Positions 1-8,713 of a stretch of DNA of 64,000 bases are shown piece after piece; positions within the stretch are counted from its first letter, which is position 1, and each line of letters starts with the position of its first letter. The position numbers and the translations under genes were made by a program. The notes beneath the pieces are model-generated. The model was not told where the DNA came from, ran no database searches, and saw only the letters and a list, made by a program, of their open reading frames with translations. This DNA comes from an uncultured Lachnospiraceae bacterium (lineage in GTDB: Bacteria > Bacillota > Clostridia > Lachnospirales > Lachnospiraceae), in contig CAJTMC010000008.1 of NCBI GenBank assembly GCA_910577115.1, forward strand, positions 42,223 through 106,222. The letters are read 5' to 3'.

Positions 1-3000
1 AGTGTGGATTTTCGTAATACCGATACCAGTAATGCAACAACCATGAGCAATATGTTTGGAGGCTGTGAAAGCTTGGAAAAGCTCGATTTGAGCAGCTTTA
101 ACACCTCAAATGTCACGGATATGTCCTCAATGTTTTACAACTGTATCAACTTAAAACAAATAACGTTTGGAGAACATTTTAACACAAGTAACGTAACGTG
201 TATGGCTAGTATGTTTCGCTTTGTCAACTTGACTTCTTTGGATTTAAGCGGCTTTGATATGAGCAAGGTAACGAAAGCTGACGACATGATTTACTCCGAC
301 AGTCTGATTGCGCTGGAAACGCCCCGGAACCTAAATGTGTCTATCCCACTGCGGGGGACATGGATTACGGATCAGGGATTTATTTGCACTACGCTTTTAC
401 AGCACACGGACAAAAGTATTCACTTAAAGCAGAGACCGGAGCTTTTGGTGGAAAAAGGCAAAAAAGAATATCTTGTCGGTGATACCCTTGACCTTTCGGA
501 TTTGACCGTTACACTGTATTACAATTTCAACAACCGTACGACTACTACCGACTATACGACAAATGCCGCACAAATTGACATGAATACGCCAGGTACAAAA
601 TATTTGGTTATCTCTTATGAGGGGCAGAGCGTGACGATTAATCTGACCGTAATCGGCAAAAGTCTTTCTGTTTCCAAGATAAAAAAAGAGTACTTTGTCG
701 GCGATACACTGAATGTAAACGATTTGACCGTAGAACTTCTATACACAAACAATATATATCCGGCAGAGAAAATCACATCAGGCTATACGACAAACGCCGC
801 AAGCATTAATATGAATACGGCAGGTACGAAAGATTTGATTGTGAAGTGGCAAAATCTATCGGCAACCGTGAAGATTACAGTAAAGGAGGACAGCTATTCC
901 AAGATTTCTGTCAGGAACGATATAGATACGTATTACCTTGGCGAAACGCTCGACCTGTCCGAACTGCATGTGTTTGCCTGGTCAGTTTCGGGTACACACA
1001 CTGAAATCACGGACTATACAACAAACGCCAAAGACATTGACATGAATACTGTCGGTACAAAGCAGTTGATTGTGTCCTACCAAAATTTTACGGCAGTATC
1101 GGAAATTATCATAAAGCCCGCAAGAACCTGTACCAAACTCTATTTCCAAAATGGATGTGTGTTCGAGACGGGAACGAAGCCTGCGCCTGATGAATATCTG
1201 ATTTTTGAGGTTCTTGATGAAGGGAAAGAATTCAGAATTCATGCCTGCTATTATTGGTCAAATATTGATGAAATTGATATATCGACAACGGGAAAGAAAC
1301 GGCTTCAGGTTGCACATGCGGAGCTTAAGAGCGAGCTTGACATCTATTACATTGAAGCGTTCCGTGATGATGATATTGCGCATGAAATCGCCGGATCTCC
1401 CAATGAGGATATCGCCTATAAAATCGACAAAAACGGAAATCTGAAGGTCATGGGAAAAGGCACATGCAAAGCATATGGCTCTCCGATTTGGTCAACGGAG
1501 AAGGATTATGCAAAGGACATCAGGACGGCGACGCTTTATGTAGACGAGGCTGATGATCTTGACGGTCTTTTCAGCGGCTGTGTCAATTTAAGGTCTGCGG
1601 ATTTGAGTATGGTTGACGCAGGCAGGGAAACCAATTTTCGCGGGATGTTTGACGGCTGCAATCAGCTTGTATCAATTTGGACGCCGAAGAATGTAAAGGC
1701 GGACGCTGCGCTTCCGAAGGTGGAAGGCACGTATTGGCATGACCAAAACGGGAAGGTATATACTGCGCTTCCGAAGAATATGAGCACGAGTATTCTGCTG
1801 ACGAGAGATGACATTCAGGAGGAGGAAAGTTCTTCTGCTATCGAGAGCTCTAAGGTTGAGGAAAGTTCTTCTGCTATCGAGAGCTCTAAGGCTGAGGAAA
1901 CCTCTTCTTCTATCGAAAGCTCTAAGGTTGAGGAGAGTTCTTCCATAAAGGAAAGCTCTTCCGTAATCGAAAGCTCCAAGGTTGAGGAGAGTTCTTCCAT
2001 AAAGGAAAGCTCTTCTGTAATCGAAAGCTCCAAGGTTGAGGAGAGTTCTTCCATAAAGGAAAGCTCTTCTGTAATTGAAAGCCCCAATGTTGAGGAAAGT
2101 TCGGAAGTGAATGAAAACACTCCAAGCGAAGAATACAGCGAGGTTGAGGAAAGCGCTTCGACAACCGAAAGTTCCAAGACAGAAGAAAGCGCTTCTACGA
2201 TCGAAAGTTCCAAAACAGAGGAAAGCTCTAACGTTGAAGAAAGCACGGAAACGGTTGAAAGCAGCCTGGAACAGGAAAGTACCGAAACAAACGAAAGCTC
2301 TTCCGAAACAGAAAATGCCAGGACAGACCTAAGTAAAGCCGGCGGCGTTATTTCTTCCGTTAAGACAAAGGTTTATGACCAAAATGCATACGAACCGACC
2401 GTTAAAGTCACGGTCGTTGAAAACCGTAAAAAAATCACATTGACGGAAGGCGCGGATTACGAGATTGAATATCAAAGCAATGTAAATGCAGGAACCGGTA
2501 CTGTCCTCGTCAAAGGAATCGGTAATTACAAGGGAACGTTGAAAAAAACCTTCACAATAAATCCGAAATCCGTCAAAAAACTCAAAATCATAACCGGCAG
2601 CATGACAACCGGCTCAACATCGGAACCGCCTGTCTATGTATATGACGGCACAATACTTTTGAGAAAAGACGCGGATTATAAGCTTACCTACGACTCCGGT
2701 CTCACGGCAAAAGCTGCAAAATCCGCAAAAATAACCGTTACCGGACTAGGCAATTACAAAGACAGTAAAACCGTCAAGCTGGCTGTGTATGATGTGGATG
2801 AAGGCAACATTATCAATCCGGAGCATGTCACCTTAAAGCAGCAAAGCATGGAATACACAGGTAAGGCATTGCAGTCCGTACCGATTGTAAAAATAGGCGG
2901 TACAGAACTTACCGCAAATAAAGACTTTAAGGTTCGTTATCAAAACAACATAAATGCCGGAACAGCATATGTAATTGTCACTGGAAAAGGCGCTTACAAA

Positions 3001-3480
3001 GGTGAAGTTATAAAAACTTTTGAAATTACGGCATTAAAAGCAAATAAGACGAAACTGACAATTGCACCGATTTCCAATAAAACTTACAACGGGCAGCTCC
3101 AAAAGCCATCGGTTACCGTAAAAGCCGGAACGAAAAAGCTGACGAAAAATAAGGATTACACCGTTACGTATGCGGGAAATCTTCACGCCTCTACAACCAG
3201 CCATAAAGCAAAAGTCATCATTACAGGAAAGGGAAATTACGCAGGCATAACGGCGACGGCAACATTTACGATTCTGCCACAAAAGATTTCCAAAGCTTCC
3301 GTTAAAGGAACGATGAAAAATCTTTCCGTTACCTATAATAAAAGACCGTTAAAAGAAGGCGTTCACTACAAGCTTGTACCTGATGCAGCCGGTGCAAAGA
3401 AAAACAAAATCAAGATCACGATAACAGGATTGGGTGATTTTGCAGGTTCCAGTGTAACGAAAACAATAAAAATACAATAA
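1..3480 (+). CDS. BspA-like leucine-rich-repeat surface protein, C-terminal part (5' end outside window)
   Basis: The reading frame is open from base 1, so the start lies upstream. The visible 1159 residues begin inside DUF285/BspA-type repeats (motifs such as TSNVTDMSSMF). Three bacterial Ig-like (Big_3-type) modules follow at about residues 150-370, each starting with KKEYxVGDTL or a variant and containing YTTNAxxIDMNT. A second short DUF285 patch lies near 520-570, then a Ser/Glu-rich linker at about 610-760. The last ~390 residues are at least four copies of a module with the pattern GxDYxVxYxxNxxAGTxxVxVxGxGNYxG. No LPxTG motif or C-terminal membrane anchor is seen. The role is probably cell-surface adhesion or binding, inferred from the family. 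A strong hairpin terminator follows the stop. Confidence 0.85.
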   Translation, partial: SVDFRNTDTSNATTMSNMFGGCESLEKLDLSSFNTSNVTDMSSMFYNCINLKQITFGEHFNTSNVTCMASMFRFVNLTSLDLSGFDMSKVTKADDMIYSDSLIALETPRNLNVSIPLRGTWITDQGFICTTLLQHTDKSIHLKQRPELLVEKGKKEYLVGDTLDLSDLTVTLYYNFNNRTTTTDYTTNAAQIDMNTPGTKYLVISYEGQSVTINLTVIGKSLSVSKIKKEYFVGDTLNVNDLTVELLYTNNIYPAEKITSGYTTNAASINMNTAGTKDLIVKWQNLSATVKITVKEDSYSKISVRNDIDTYYLGETLDLSELHVFAWSVSGTHTEITDYTTNAKDIDMNTVGTKQLIVSYQNFTAVSEIIIKPARTCTKLYFQNGCVFETGTKPAPDEYLIFEVLDEGKEFRIHACYYWSNIDEIDISTTGKKRLQVAHAELKSELDIYYIEAFRDDDIAHEIAGSPNEDIAYKIDKNGNLKVMGKGTCKAYGSPIWSTEKDYAKDIRTATLYVDEADDLDGLFSGCVNLRSADLSMVDAGRETNFRGMFDGCNQLVSIWTPKNVKADAALPKVEGTYWHDQNGKVYTALPKNMSTSILLTRDDIQEEESSSAIESSKVEESSSAIESSKAEETSSSIESSKVEESSSIKESSSVIESSKVEESSSIKESSSVIESSKVEESSSIKESSSVIESPNVEESSEVNENTPSEEYSEVEESASTTESSKTEESASTIESSKTEESSNVEESTETVESSLEQESTETNESSSETENARTDLSKAGGVISSVKTKVYDQNAYEPTVKVTVVENRKKITLTEGADYEIEYQSNVNAGTGTVLVKGIGNYKGTLKKTFTINPKSVKKLKIITGSMTTGSTSEPPVYVYDGTILLRKDADYKLTYDSGLTAKAAKSAKITVTGLGNYKDSKTVKLAVYDVDEGNIINPEHVTLKQQSMEYTGKALQSVPIVKIGGTELTANKDFKVRYQNNINAGTAYVIVTGKGAYKGEVIKTFEITALKANKTKLTIAPISNKTYNGQLQKPSVTVKAGTKKLTKNKDYTVTYAGNLHASTTSHKAKVIITGKGNYAGITATATFTILPQKISKASVKGTMKNLSVTYNKRPLKEGVHYKLVPDAAGAKKNKIKITITGLGDFAGSSVTKTIKIQ
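1824..2250 (+). repeat. In-frame tandem repeats encoding the Ser/Glu linker
   Basis: Two ~36-bp units (SSAIESSKVEES type) at about 1824-1895 are followed by three nearly identical 54-bp units starting at 1927, 1981 and 2035 (VEESSSIKESS type), then more degenerate copies. All are multiples of 3 and keep frame. The segment encodes a flexible acidic stalk inside the surface protein and is likely to vary in length between strains. Confidence 0.8.
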
Positions 3481-3490
3481 CCGTTCCGTT

Positions 3491-3535
3491 AAATACCTCG
3501 CAGCTTGCTGCGAGGTATTTGTGTTATCGTTATAT
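3491..3535. terminator. Bidirectional hairpin terminator
   Basis: A perfect 14-bp stem AAATACCTCGCAGC / GCTGCGAGGTATTT (3491-3504 and 3507-3520) separates the 3' end of the surface-protein gene (stop at 3480) from the 3' end of the convergent rpiR-type gene (stop at 3536). The T-rich stretch after it on the plus strand and AAC-rich flank on the minus strand suit use by both genes. Confidence 0.75.
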
Positions 3536-4393
3536 TTATAAAAACTTTGGCATAATCGCTTCTATCGTAGACGCGCTTGCCTTTGAAAGAATATCCGGAT
3601 TTCTCTTACAGAATACATAGAAAAGGCACTCTATAATGAAGAGCTGCCCCAGCTTCGCGGCAACAGAACCGGACTGCAGCGGACTTTCGTTGTAACCGCA
3701 CAAAAGTACCACATCCGCATAGCCTGCCGCGCAGGAATTTGGAAAATGCGTTACCAGTATGACGGATATATGGCGCTCTTTTGCGATATGCATAATGTCC
3801 TCCATATCCTTGGTAGATCCTGAATATGAGAAAAACAAGAGTACGTCCCTCTCTGTAGCCAAAGCCAAATGCATGACCTGCATATGAGAGTCCTCAATAT
3901 GAACAAAATGTGACGTCGCCGTAGAAAAACGCGCCCATGCCTCCATCGCCATGACCATGCTTCCTCCGTGACCAAAGCAAAATACCCGATCAGCGGCAGA
4001 TATGAGATCAACCGCTCCGGAAATAGCATTTTCATCCAATAGTTCCATCGTTTCGTTTAGGGACAGCATATTGGCATTATAAATTTTACGGAAAATACTA
4101 CTGAAGGTATCCCTCGATGTAATTGTGTCAGACGTATCAGAGGTTTCACCTAAATCCGTGACATAATCTGCCTTGGCAAGCGCCAGCTTCAGGCTGTTGT
4201 AACCCGTCAAACCAAGGCTGCGGCAAAAGCGTGTAATGGAAGCCTCCGACACGCCGCTATGTTCAGCAAGACCCGAGATTGACATATACTGTGCATCATG
4301 GGCATTGGCAAGAATATAATCGGCAAGCCTCTGACCGGAACGGGTAAGAGAATGATACTGCGCAGTGATTATTTCTAATATATTTTCTGTCAA
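3536..4393 (-). CDS. MurR/RpiR family transcriptional regulator (HTH_6 + SIS)
   Basis: The N-terminal RpiR-type helix-turn-helix is at about residues 1-75 (SGLAEHSGVSEASITRFCRSLG), and a C-terminal SIS sugar-phosphate binding domain covers about 105-285 (FGHGGSMVMAMEAW, SYSGSTKDM). The best start is a TTG at 4393: AAAGGAG lies 8-9 bases before it. An in-frame ATG further upstream (4429) would place that RBS inside the gene. It is last in the minus-strand order nagB-nagA-ROK relic-rpiR. By family it should sense an amino-sugar phosphate such as GlcNAc-6-P or ManNAc-6-P and control this operon; the ligand is inferred. Confidence 0.88.
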   Translation of the reverse strand: MTENILEIITAQYHSLTRSGQRLADYILANAHDAQYMSISGLAEHSGVSEASITRFCRSLGLTGYNSLKLALAKADYVTDLGETSDTSDTITSRDTFSSIFRKIYNANMLSLNETMELLDENAISGAVDLISAADRVFCFGHGGSMVMAMEAWARFSTATSHFVHIEDSHMQVMHLALATERDVLLFFSYSGSTKDMEDIMHIAKERHISVILVTHFPNSCAAGYADVVLLCGYNESPLQSGSVAAKLGQLFIIECLFYVFCKRNPDILSKASASTIEAIMPKFL

Positions 4394-4450
4394 AATAATA
4401 TTCTCCTTTCGTATCGTTATACAGTGCACACCAAAAGGATGACAGCCGGA

Positions 4451-4525
4451 TTACATAACAGCCGCTCCCAACATTCCGGCGCGGTTGATTGCAGTACCTC
4501 CGATATCAAACGCCATAACTGCCAT
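4451..4525 (-). pseudogene. 24-codon relic of a ROK-family sugar kinase
   Basis: A GGAGGAAACTAATT RBS precedes an ATG at 4525. The 24-codon frame reads MAVMAFDIGGTAI, the start of a ROK kinase with the DIGGT phosphate-binding motif, and then passes directly into RAGMLGAAVM, which resembles the C-terminal end of the same family. About 250-270 internal codons are missing without loss of frame. It sits 2 bp after the nagA stop, where a ManNAc kinase or glucokinase-type gene would be expected. The peptide cannot be a kinase. Confidence 0.7.
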
Positions 4526-4527
4526 AA

Positions 4528-5700
4528 TTAGTTTCCTCCGATTTTATGTTCCTTTATCAAGGAAGCGTGATGAAATACCATTTTTAATGTTAAAGTTTTA
4601 TCAAGTATTACAATATTCGCAAATTTTCCGGGCGTAAGACTGCCGTAATGCTCATAAATTCCAACCGCCTTTGCCGGATTGACAGCGGCGCACTTGATTG
4701 CGCTCCCAAGAGAAATATCCATATTATTTACGGCATTGCGCACACAGTCCATAAGGTTTGTCACGGAACCTGCGATTGTGCCGTCCTCCAAAGCTGCCAA
4801 ATTTCCCCTGACTATGACTGTCTGACCGCCTAAATCATACTGACCGTCCGCAAGACCTGCCGCACGCATACTGTCGCTGATAAGTATAATTCTGTCATCT
4901 CCGAATATCTTAAAGGTTGTTCTCACCACTGCGGGATGAATATGAATACCGTCGCAAATCAGCTCTGCCATACAGTGTTCACTGTCCGCAGCGGCGCCGA
5001 TCGGTCCCGGCGCGCGATGTGAAAACGGCGGCATGGCATTGTAGGTATGCGTCAGCTGCGATGCACCGCAGGAAATCGCCTCCCTTGCGGTATCATAATC
5101 CGCTGCCGTATGCGCAATGGAGATATTGATGCGGCTGCCGGCTGCACGGATAAAGTCCATAGCGCCCTGCGTTTCAGGAGCAATCGCCACAGTCCGAAGC
5201 AATCCTCCCGAAATATCCTGCAGACGGTTTAACATCTCCAGGCTGGAAGGAACAATATAGTTCCCGTTCTGTGCACCCTTTTTGACAGGATTGATAAAAG
5301 GTCCTTCCATATAAAGACCGCACAGGTCCGCAGCATTGTCATCCGCCGTATCGCAAAAGGTCCTTGCGGCACGGCATATCTGTGCAAGTACATCCTCGGG
5401 CATTGTCATCGTTGCAGGCGTGACAGAGGTTATGCCTTGGCTGAGCTCATACTCCGCCATTGTGCGAAATGCCTCTACCGTGCCGTCACAGCAGTCACTT
5501 CCCATGCAGCCGTGAAAATGGATGTCCGTAAGACCGGGTATAACATAATTTCCTTCAGCGTCAATCACTGTTTCATCACCCGATACACTAAGGTAATCCT
5601 TCTGTGAAACAATCTTTTCATCCATTATATATACGGTTTGGTTCTCAAAAGAGCCCTCTTCCTGAAAAACCACTCCATTGATAATCTTCTTCAATGTCAT
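4528..5700 (-). CDS. nagA: N-acetylglucosamine-6-phosphate deacetylase
   Basis: 390 aa, the normal length. It deacetylates GlcNAc-6-P to glucosamine-6-P in the cytoplasm. Visible amidohydrolase signatures are the metal-binding GLTDIHFHGCMG (about residues 56-67), the YMEGPFINPVKKGAQN segment, SIAHTAADY, and LTHTYNAMPPFSHRAPG. The late-domain Asp is in ILISDSMRAAG. It lies 15 bp downstream of nagB and is followed immediately by the ROK relic, so it is the second gene of an operon. An AGGGAAG RBS precedes the ATG. Confidence 0.95.
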   Translation of the reverse strand: MTLKKIINGVVFQEEGSFENQTVYIMDEKIVSQKDYLSVSGDETVIDAEGNYVIPGLTDIHFHGCMGSDCCDGTVEAFRTMAEYELSQGITSVTPATMTMPEDVLAQICRAARTFCDTADDNAADLCGLYMEGPFINPVKKGAQNGNYIVPSSLEMLNRLQDISGGLLRTVAIAPETQGAMDFIRAAGSRINISIAHTAADYDTAREAISCGASQLTHTYNAMPPFSHRAPGPIGAAADSEHCMAELICDGIHIHPAVVRTTFKIFGDDRIILISDSMRAAGLADGQYDLGGQTVIVRGNLAALEDGTIAGSVTNLMDCVRNAVNNMDISLGSAIKCAAVNPAKAVGIYEHYGSLTPGKFANIVILDKTLTLKMVFHHASLIKEHKIGGN

Positions 5701-5715
5701 AACTGCTCAACTTCC

Positions 5716-6441
5716 CTAGCATTTTGACAGTGCAGCCTCGTCAGCCACCAGGATTGCATTCGGATGAAGCTGCAGAACGGAAGCCGGTACTTGCGGTGTA
5801 ATCGGGCCAAAGAATGCCGCCTTTACAATGTCTGCCTTCGCTTCGCCTGACACAAGCAGCAAGATGGTACGTGCGGACATAATTGTCTTTATGCCCATTG
5901 TATATGCCTGACGCGGCACTTCGTCCTCGGTCGCAAAAAAACGCGCGTTTGCCTTGATTGTCTGTTCTGAAAGCGTAATACAGTGTGTTTCCGTTGGGAA
6001 GCTCTCGCCTGGTTCGTTAAAACCAATATGCCCGTTGTGTCCAAGTCCCAAAAGCTGAAGATCCGGCGCGCCCACGGTTTTGAGAATTTCATTGTATTTT
6101 TGGCAGGCCGTGTTGCTGTCAGGTTCTGTTCCATCCGGAAGATAAGTCCGGTTCTTGTCAATGTTCACTTTTCCAAACAGGTTTTCATTCATAAAATAAT
6201 AATAGCTTTGCGGGTTGTCGCGCGTAAGACCCTTATACTCGTCTAAATTTACAGTCACAACCTCCGAGAAGTCAAGGTCGCCTTTGTTATACCGGTCAAC
6301 GAGCTGACGATAGGTTCCTACCGGTGTCGAGCCTGTGGCAAGGCCGAGTACACAGTCCGGCTTCATGATAATCTGTGCGGAAATAATGTTTGCGGCTTTC
6401 CGGCTCATGTCGTCATAATTTTTTGTTTTGTAAATTTTCAT
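5716..6441 (-). CDS. nagB: Glucosamine-6-phosphate deaminase
   Basis: 241 aa. It converts glucosamine-6-P to fructose-6-P and ammonia. Family motifs are GLATGSTPVGTYRQL (sugar-phosphate loop), NLDEYKGL, and GLGHNGHIGFNEPG with the catalytic Asp/His region. A GGAGGT RBS lies just before ATG at 6441. First gene of the minus-strand nag operon; its promoter should lie in 6450-6720, which holds a 13-bp tandem repeat and A/T-rich palindromes. Confidence 0.95.
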   Translation of the reverse strand: MKIYKTKNYDDMSRKAANIISAQIIMKPDCVLGLATGSTPVGTYRQLVDRYNKGDLDFSEVVTVNLDEYKGLTRDNPQSYYYFMNENLFGKVNIDKNRTYLPDGTEPDSNTACQKYNEILKTVGAPDLQLLGLGHNGHIGFNEPGESFPTETHCITLSEQTIKANARFFATEDEVPRQAYTMGIKTIMSARTILLLVSGEAKADIVKAAFFGPITPQVPASVLQLHPNAILVADEAALSKC

Positions 6442-6537
6442 CGTTTACCTCCATTCCACCACACCCTGCTGGTTTGTGGCCACTCTTCTTCCAGTCCGAA
6501 GCGTTTTGTGATGCGCAATGCATATCACAGTTTCATT

Positions 6538-6626
6538 AAAGTATTTATATAAAGTATCTATAATAAAGTATCTATATAAAGTATCTATATAAAGTATCTA
6601 TATAAAGTATCTATATAAAGTACCTA
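6538..6626. repeat. 13-bp tandem repeat upstream of nagB
   Basis: About seven head-to-tail copies of AAAGTATCTATAT (13-bp period, one 14-bp copy, edge copies with one or two changes). The array lies 100-185 bp upstream of the nagB start codon, in the region where its promoter or upstream control sites are expected. No coding potential. Confidence 0.85.
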
Positions 6627-6665
6627 TGGAAAACTATATCATATATTATGATAAGCCGCAATGAC

Positions 6666-6735
6666 GAAAATTTTCAAAATTTTCAAAAAAGAAATATTTT
6701 TTCAAAGGTGTATTGACAAACATACTAGAAAAAGC
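6666..6735. promoter_or_regulatory. Candidate sugar-regulator sites and plus-strand promoter in the nagB / nanE-relic divergent region
   Basis: The perfect palindrome GAAAATTTTC (6666-6675), a second AAAATTTTC half-copy directly after it, and GAAATATTTTTTC (6691-6703) lie together. They resemble the GAAA..TTTC class of sites often predicted for RpiR-type regulators; this is a pattern match only. TTGACA at 6713-6718 with A/T-rich ACAATA 17 bp later could be a sigma-A promoter that once served the decayed nanE. Confidence 0.35.
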
Positions 6736-6861
6736 ACAATACGTCACAATTAAAGCTTAACATGTCATAGCATTATCACAAAAAGTCAAGATACAAACAG
6801 CCATACAATGGCAATCAACAGGAATATCTTTGATTATTGGTTCGCATAAAGCAGAGAAACT

Positions 6862-7200
6862 ATGAGAGATATTCGTAAATATCAGGGAAAATGCAGTGTG
6901 TGCCTGTCATGGAAAAAAGTCCATTATGCAGAAGGCGAGAGCCGCGAAGCAGGCAGGCACGCCTGTGATACGTACCAGCAGTATCCGCGCTGTGGTGGCG
7001 ATTAATGAGGAAACCTGACTTCCGGTAATTGGCGAGAGGCGGGTACATAGTCCTCAGCAGGCAGTGGAACTGCTGAGAGTGGGAGCGTTTGCTGTTGTCA
7101 CAGGCAGAATATCGACAAACACTATGAGATGTCTGATGTCTGTGAAACAATGGGACGGGGCTGTGCCGAAAAGTCGGAAAGGCTGGATATCTTGGAAGCA
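6862..7200 (+). pseudogene. Decayed N-acetylmannosamine-6-phosphate 2-epimerase (nanE relic)
   Basis: One plus-strand frame gives MQKARAAKQAGTPVIRTSS, then IRAVVAINEET, a TGA stop, and LPVIGE. This follows the NanE N-terminal pattern of Ala-rich helix, (A/G)xxIRxxS, xAIKE, LPVIG. After a gap the same frame gives VELLRVGAFAVVTGRIS, which resembles the C-terminal ALGAxxVVVGxAIT of NanE. The usual ~225 aa is cut to about 110 codons by an internal stop, a deletion and a probable frameshift near the start (RKYQGKCSVCL may be the KGKxIVSCQ region). Its position opposite nagB/nagA/ROK relic supports the call. It could instead be chance similarity. Confidence 0.5.
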
Positions 7201-7278
7201 GCCGTCCGGCTGCGCGGATATTTGTGATGCGCAGCGGGGCGGCTGTCTTTTTATCGGATAACGCTTATTAGATAACAC

Positions 7279-8097
7279 TTATTGGATAACGCTTGTGGAA
7301 ATAACCGTAAGGTATAAAACCAAAATCTCCTCGCACTGTAAAAACCACCCTGCCAAATCACCGGTGATGCCGCCAAAGCAGTTCTTGGACATACGGTGAT
7401 AATAGAAAAAGAAAAGCAGCTCGCCTGCGAGGATTAGAACGCCAGTTTGTGGCAATAGGATTACCCGAAAAATACCGGCTGCCATCAATACAAGAATCAG
7501 CACAGTACACACAAATCCTTTGCCTGCCGAACCGGAAAATGCGGCAAGTGAGCCTTTTTTGTTTGCATTTAGGAAAAAGACGGCTGCTAAACCGCTTAAC
7601 GCACGCGATGTCACATAGCCTGCGGCAATCAGCCACACTGTCGTGTTGGCATGCAATGCCTGATTTATTGGCATGACACTATCCGTTTGCATGGCCTTCG
7701 ATGCTATGCTGCTCCACGCACCGTAATACAGAACAAAGTACAACACTGCCCATATCACCGCAAACGCTCCCACATTCGCGTCTTTTAAGATTTCAAGCCG
7801 CCGCTCCTTTGACTGGTGGGAGGACAACGCGTCAATTGTATCACAGTATCCGTCCATATGAATTCCGCCCGTTACCGCTATCGGGAGTGCCGTCGCAAGT
7901 GCGGCGTATATTCCGACTGACAGTCCGCTTTGCTGCCATAAATAAAACAGCACTAACTGCAGTACGCCGATGATAAAACCGGGGAGCGGAAGAAATGCCA
8001 GTGCATAGCGCATGCTCTTCTCCTCCCATTCAAACTGCGGCATTGGTATTTTGGAATACATGGAAACCGCAATGATACAGGCTTTTATGATGTTCAT
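7279..8097 (-). CDS. cobS: Adenosylcobinamide-GDP ribazoletransferase
   Basis: 272 aa membrane enzyme that joins adenosylcobinamide-GDP and alpha-ribazole(-phosphate), the last assembly step of cobalamin. The family motif GGIHMDGYCDTIDALSSHQS followed by RRLEILKDANVGAFAV is present at about residues 76-113. Several hydrophobic helices follow. It overlaps cobU by 4 bp (ATGA), so the two are translationally coupled. It is the last gene of the minus-strand cobalamin cluster. Confidence 0.95.
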   Translation of the reverse strand: MNIIKACIIAVSMYSKIPMPQFEWEEKSMRYALAFLPLPGFIIGVLQLVLFYLWQQSGLSVGIYAALATALPIAVTGGIHMDGYCDTIDALSSHQSKERRLEILKDANVGAFAVIWAVLYFVLYYGAWSSIASKAMQTDSVMPINQALHANTTVWLIAAGYVTSRALSGLAAVFFLNANKKGSLAAFSGSAGKGFVCTVLILVLMAAGIFRVILLPQTGVLILAGELLFFFYYHRMSKNCFGGITGDLAGWFLQCEEILVLYLTVISTSVIQ

Positions 8098-8630
8098 AAC
8101 ACATCTCCTTTTATTTTTACGGGAATGGAATATACAACCTCAACGACGCTGTCCGCTATTTTTGCCAAATGCCGGTTGATTGTCCCAAGGCACCGGATAT
8201 ATTCCGCTGTTTCCCTGTCATAACGGTTTCCGTCGGAAAATACTTCGTTTGTCACAATCACAAGATGACAGCAGCGTGTATACAGGTTCACAATACCGGC
8301 TGTGATGTCGCACACAAGCTCCTCTGCGGATCTTGTGCTGCCGCCGTCAAACATTTCATTTGCCACAAGATTGGACACACATTCGAGCAGCGCGGTTGTA
8401 TGCTCCCCTGTGGGAATGGCTGTTTTTTCAATTTGTGTATACTGCTCCACAGTGATAAACCCGCTCCCCTGCCGCTGCTGCCTGTGGCGCGCAATCCGCT
8501 GCTGCCCTTCGGCTCCGAAAGGTTTCATTGTTGCAATATAATATTTATCCGCTTTTGCAAGCCTTGTGATAAGCGCCTCTGCGTAAACGGATTTTCCGCT
8601 TCCGCTTCCGCCCGTAACGACCACAAGCAT
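8094..8630 (-). CDS. cobU: Bifunctional adenosylcobinamide kinase / adenosylcobinamide-phosphate guanylyltransferase
   Basis: 178 aa from the ATG at 8630, which has GGAGG 8 bases upstream; an in-frame GTG at 8645 would overlap that RBS. The N-terminal P-loop reads VTGGSGSGKSVYAE. IARHRQQRQ contains the conserved guanylylation His region, and LLECVSNLVANEMF and VIVTNEVF are family segments. It phosphorylates adenosylcobinamide and attaches GMP to activate the nucleotide-loop attachment point. Confidence 0.93.
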   Translation of the reverse strand: MLVVVTGGSGSGKSVYAEALITRLAKADKYYIATMKPFGAEGQQRIARHRQQRQGSGFITVEQYTQIEKTAIPTGEHTTALLECVSNLVANEMFDGGSTRSAEELVCDITAGIVNLYTRCCHLVIVTNEVFSDGNRYDRETAEYIRCLGTINRHLAKIADSVVEVVYSIPVKIKGDVL

Positions 8631-8713
8631 TGTATGTTCCTCCACAATCTTGTATTATTGTAATATTGTAATGATTGTATCCGATGATACGAAGGGACTG
8701 ATTTTTCTGCTCC

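Noticed and set aside
1815..2246. Minus-strand open frame rich in LSSTLELS repeats
   Set aside because: Antisense of the Ser/Glu tandem repeat of the surface protein; low complexity, no RBS.
6538..6626. 13-bp repeats as a CRISPR-like or origin iteron array
   Set aside because: No spacers, unit too short for CRISPR, no replication gene nearby; a simple tandem repeat fits.
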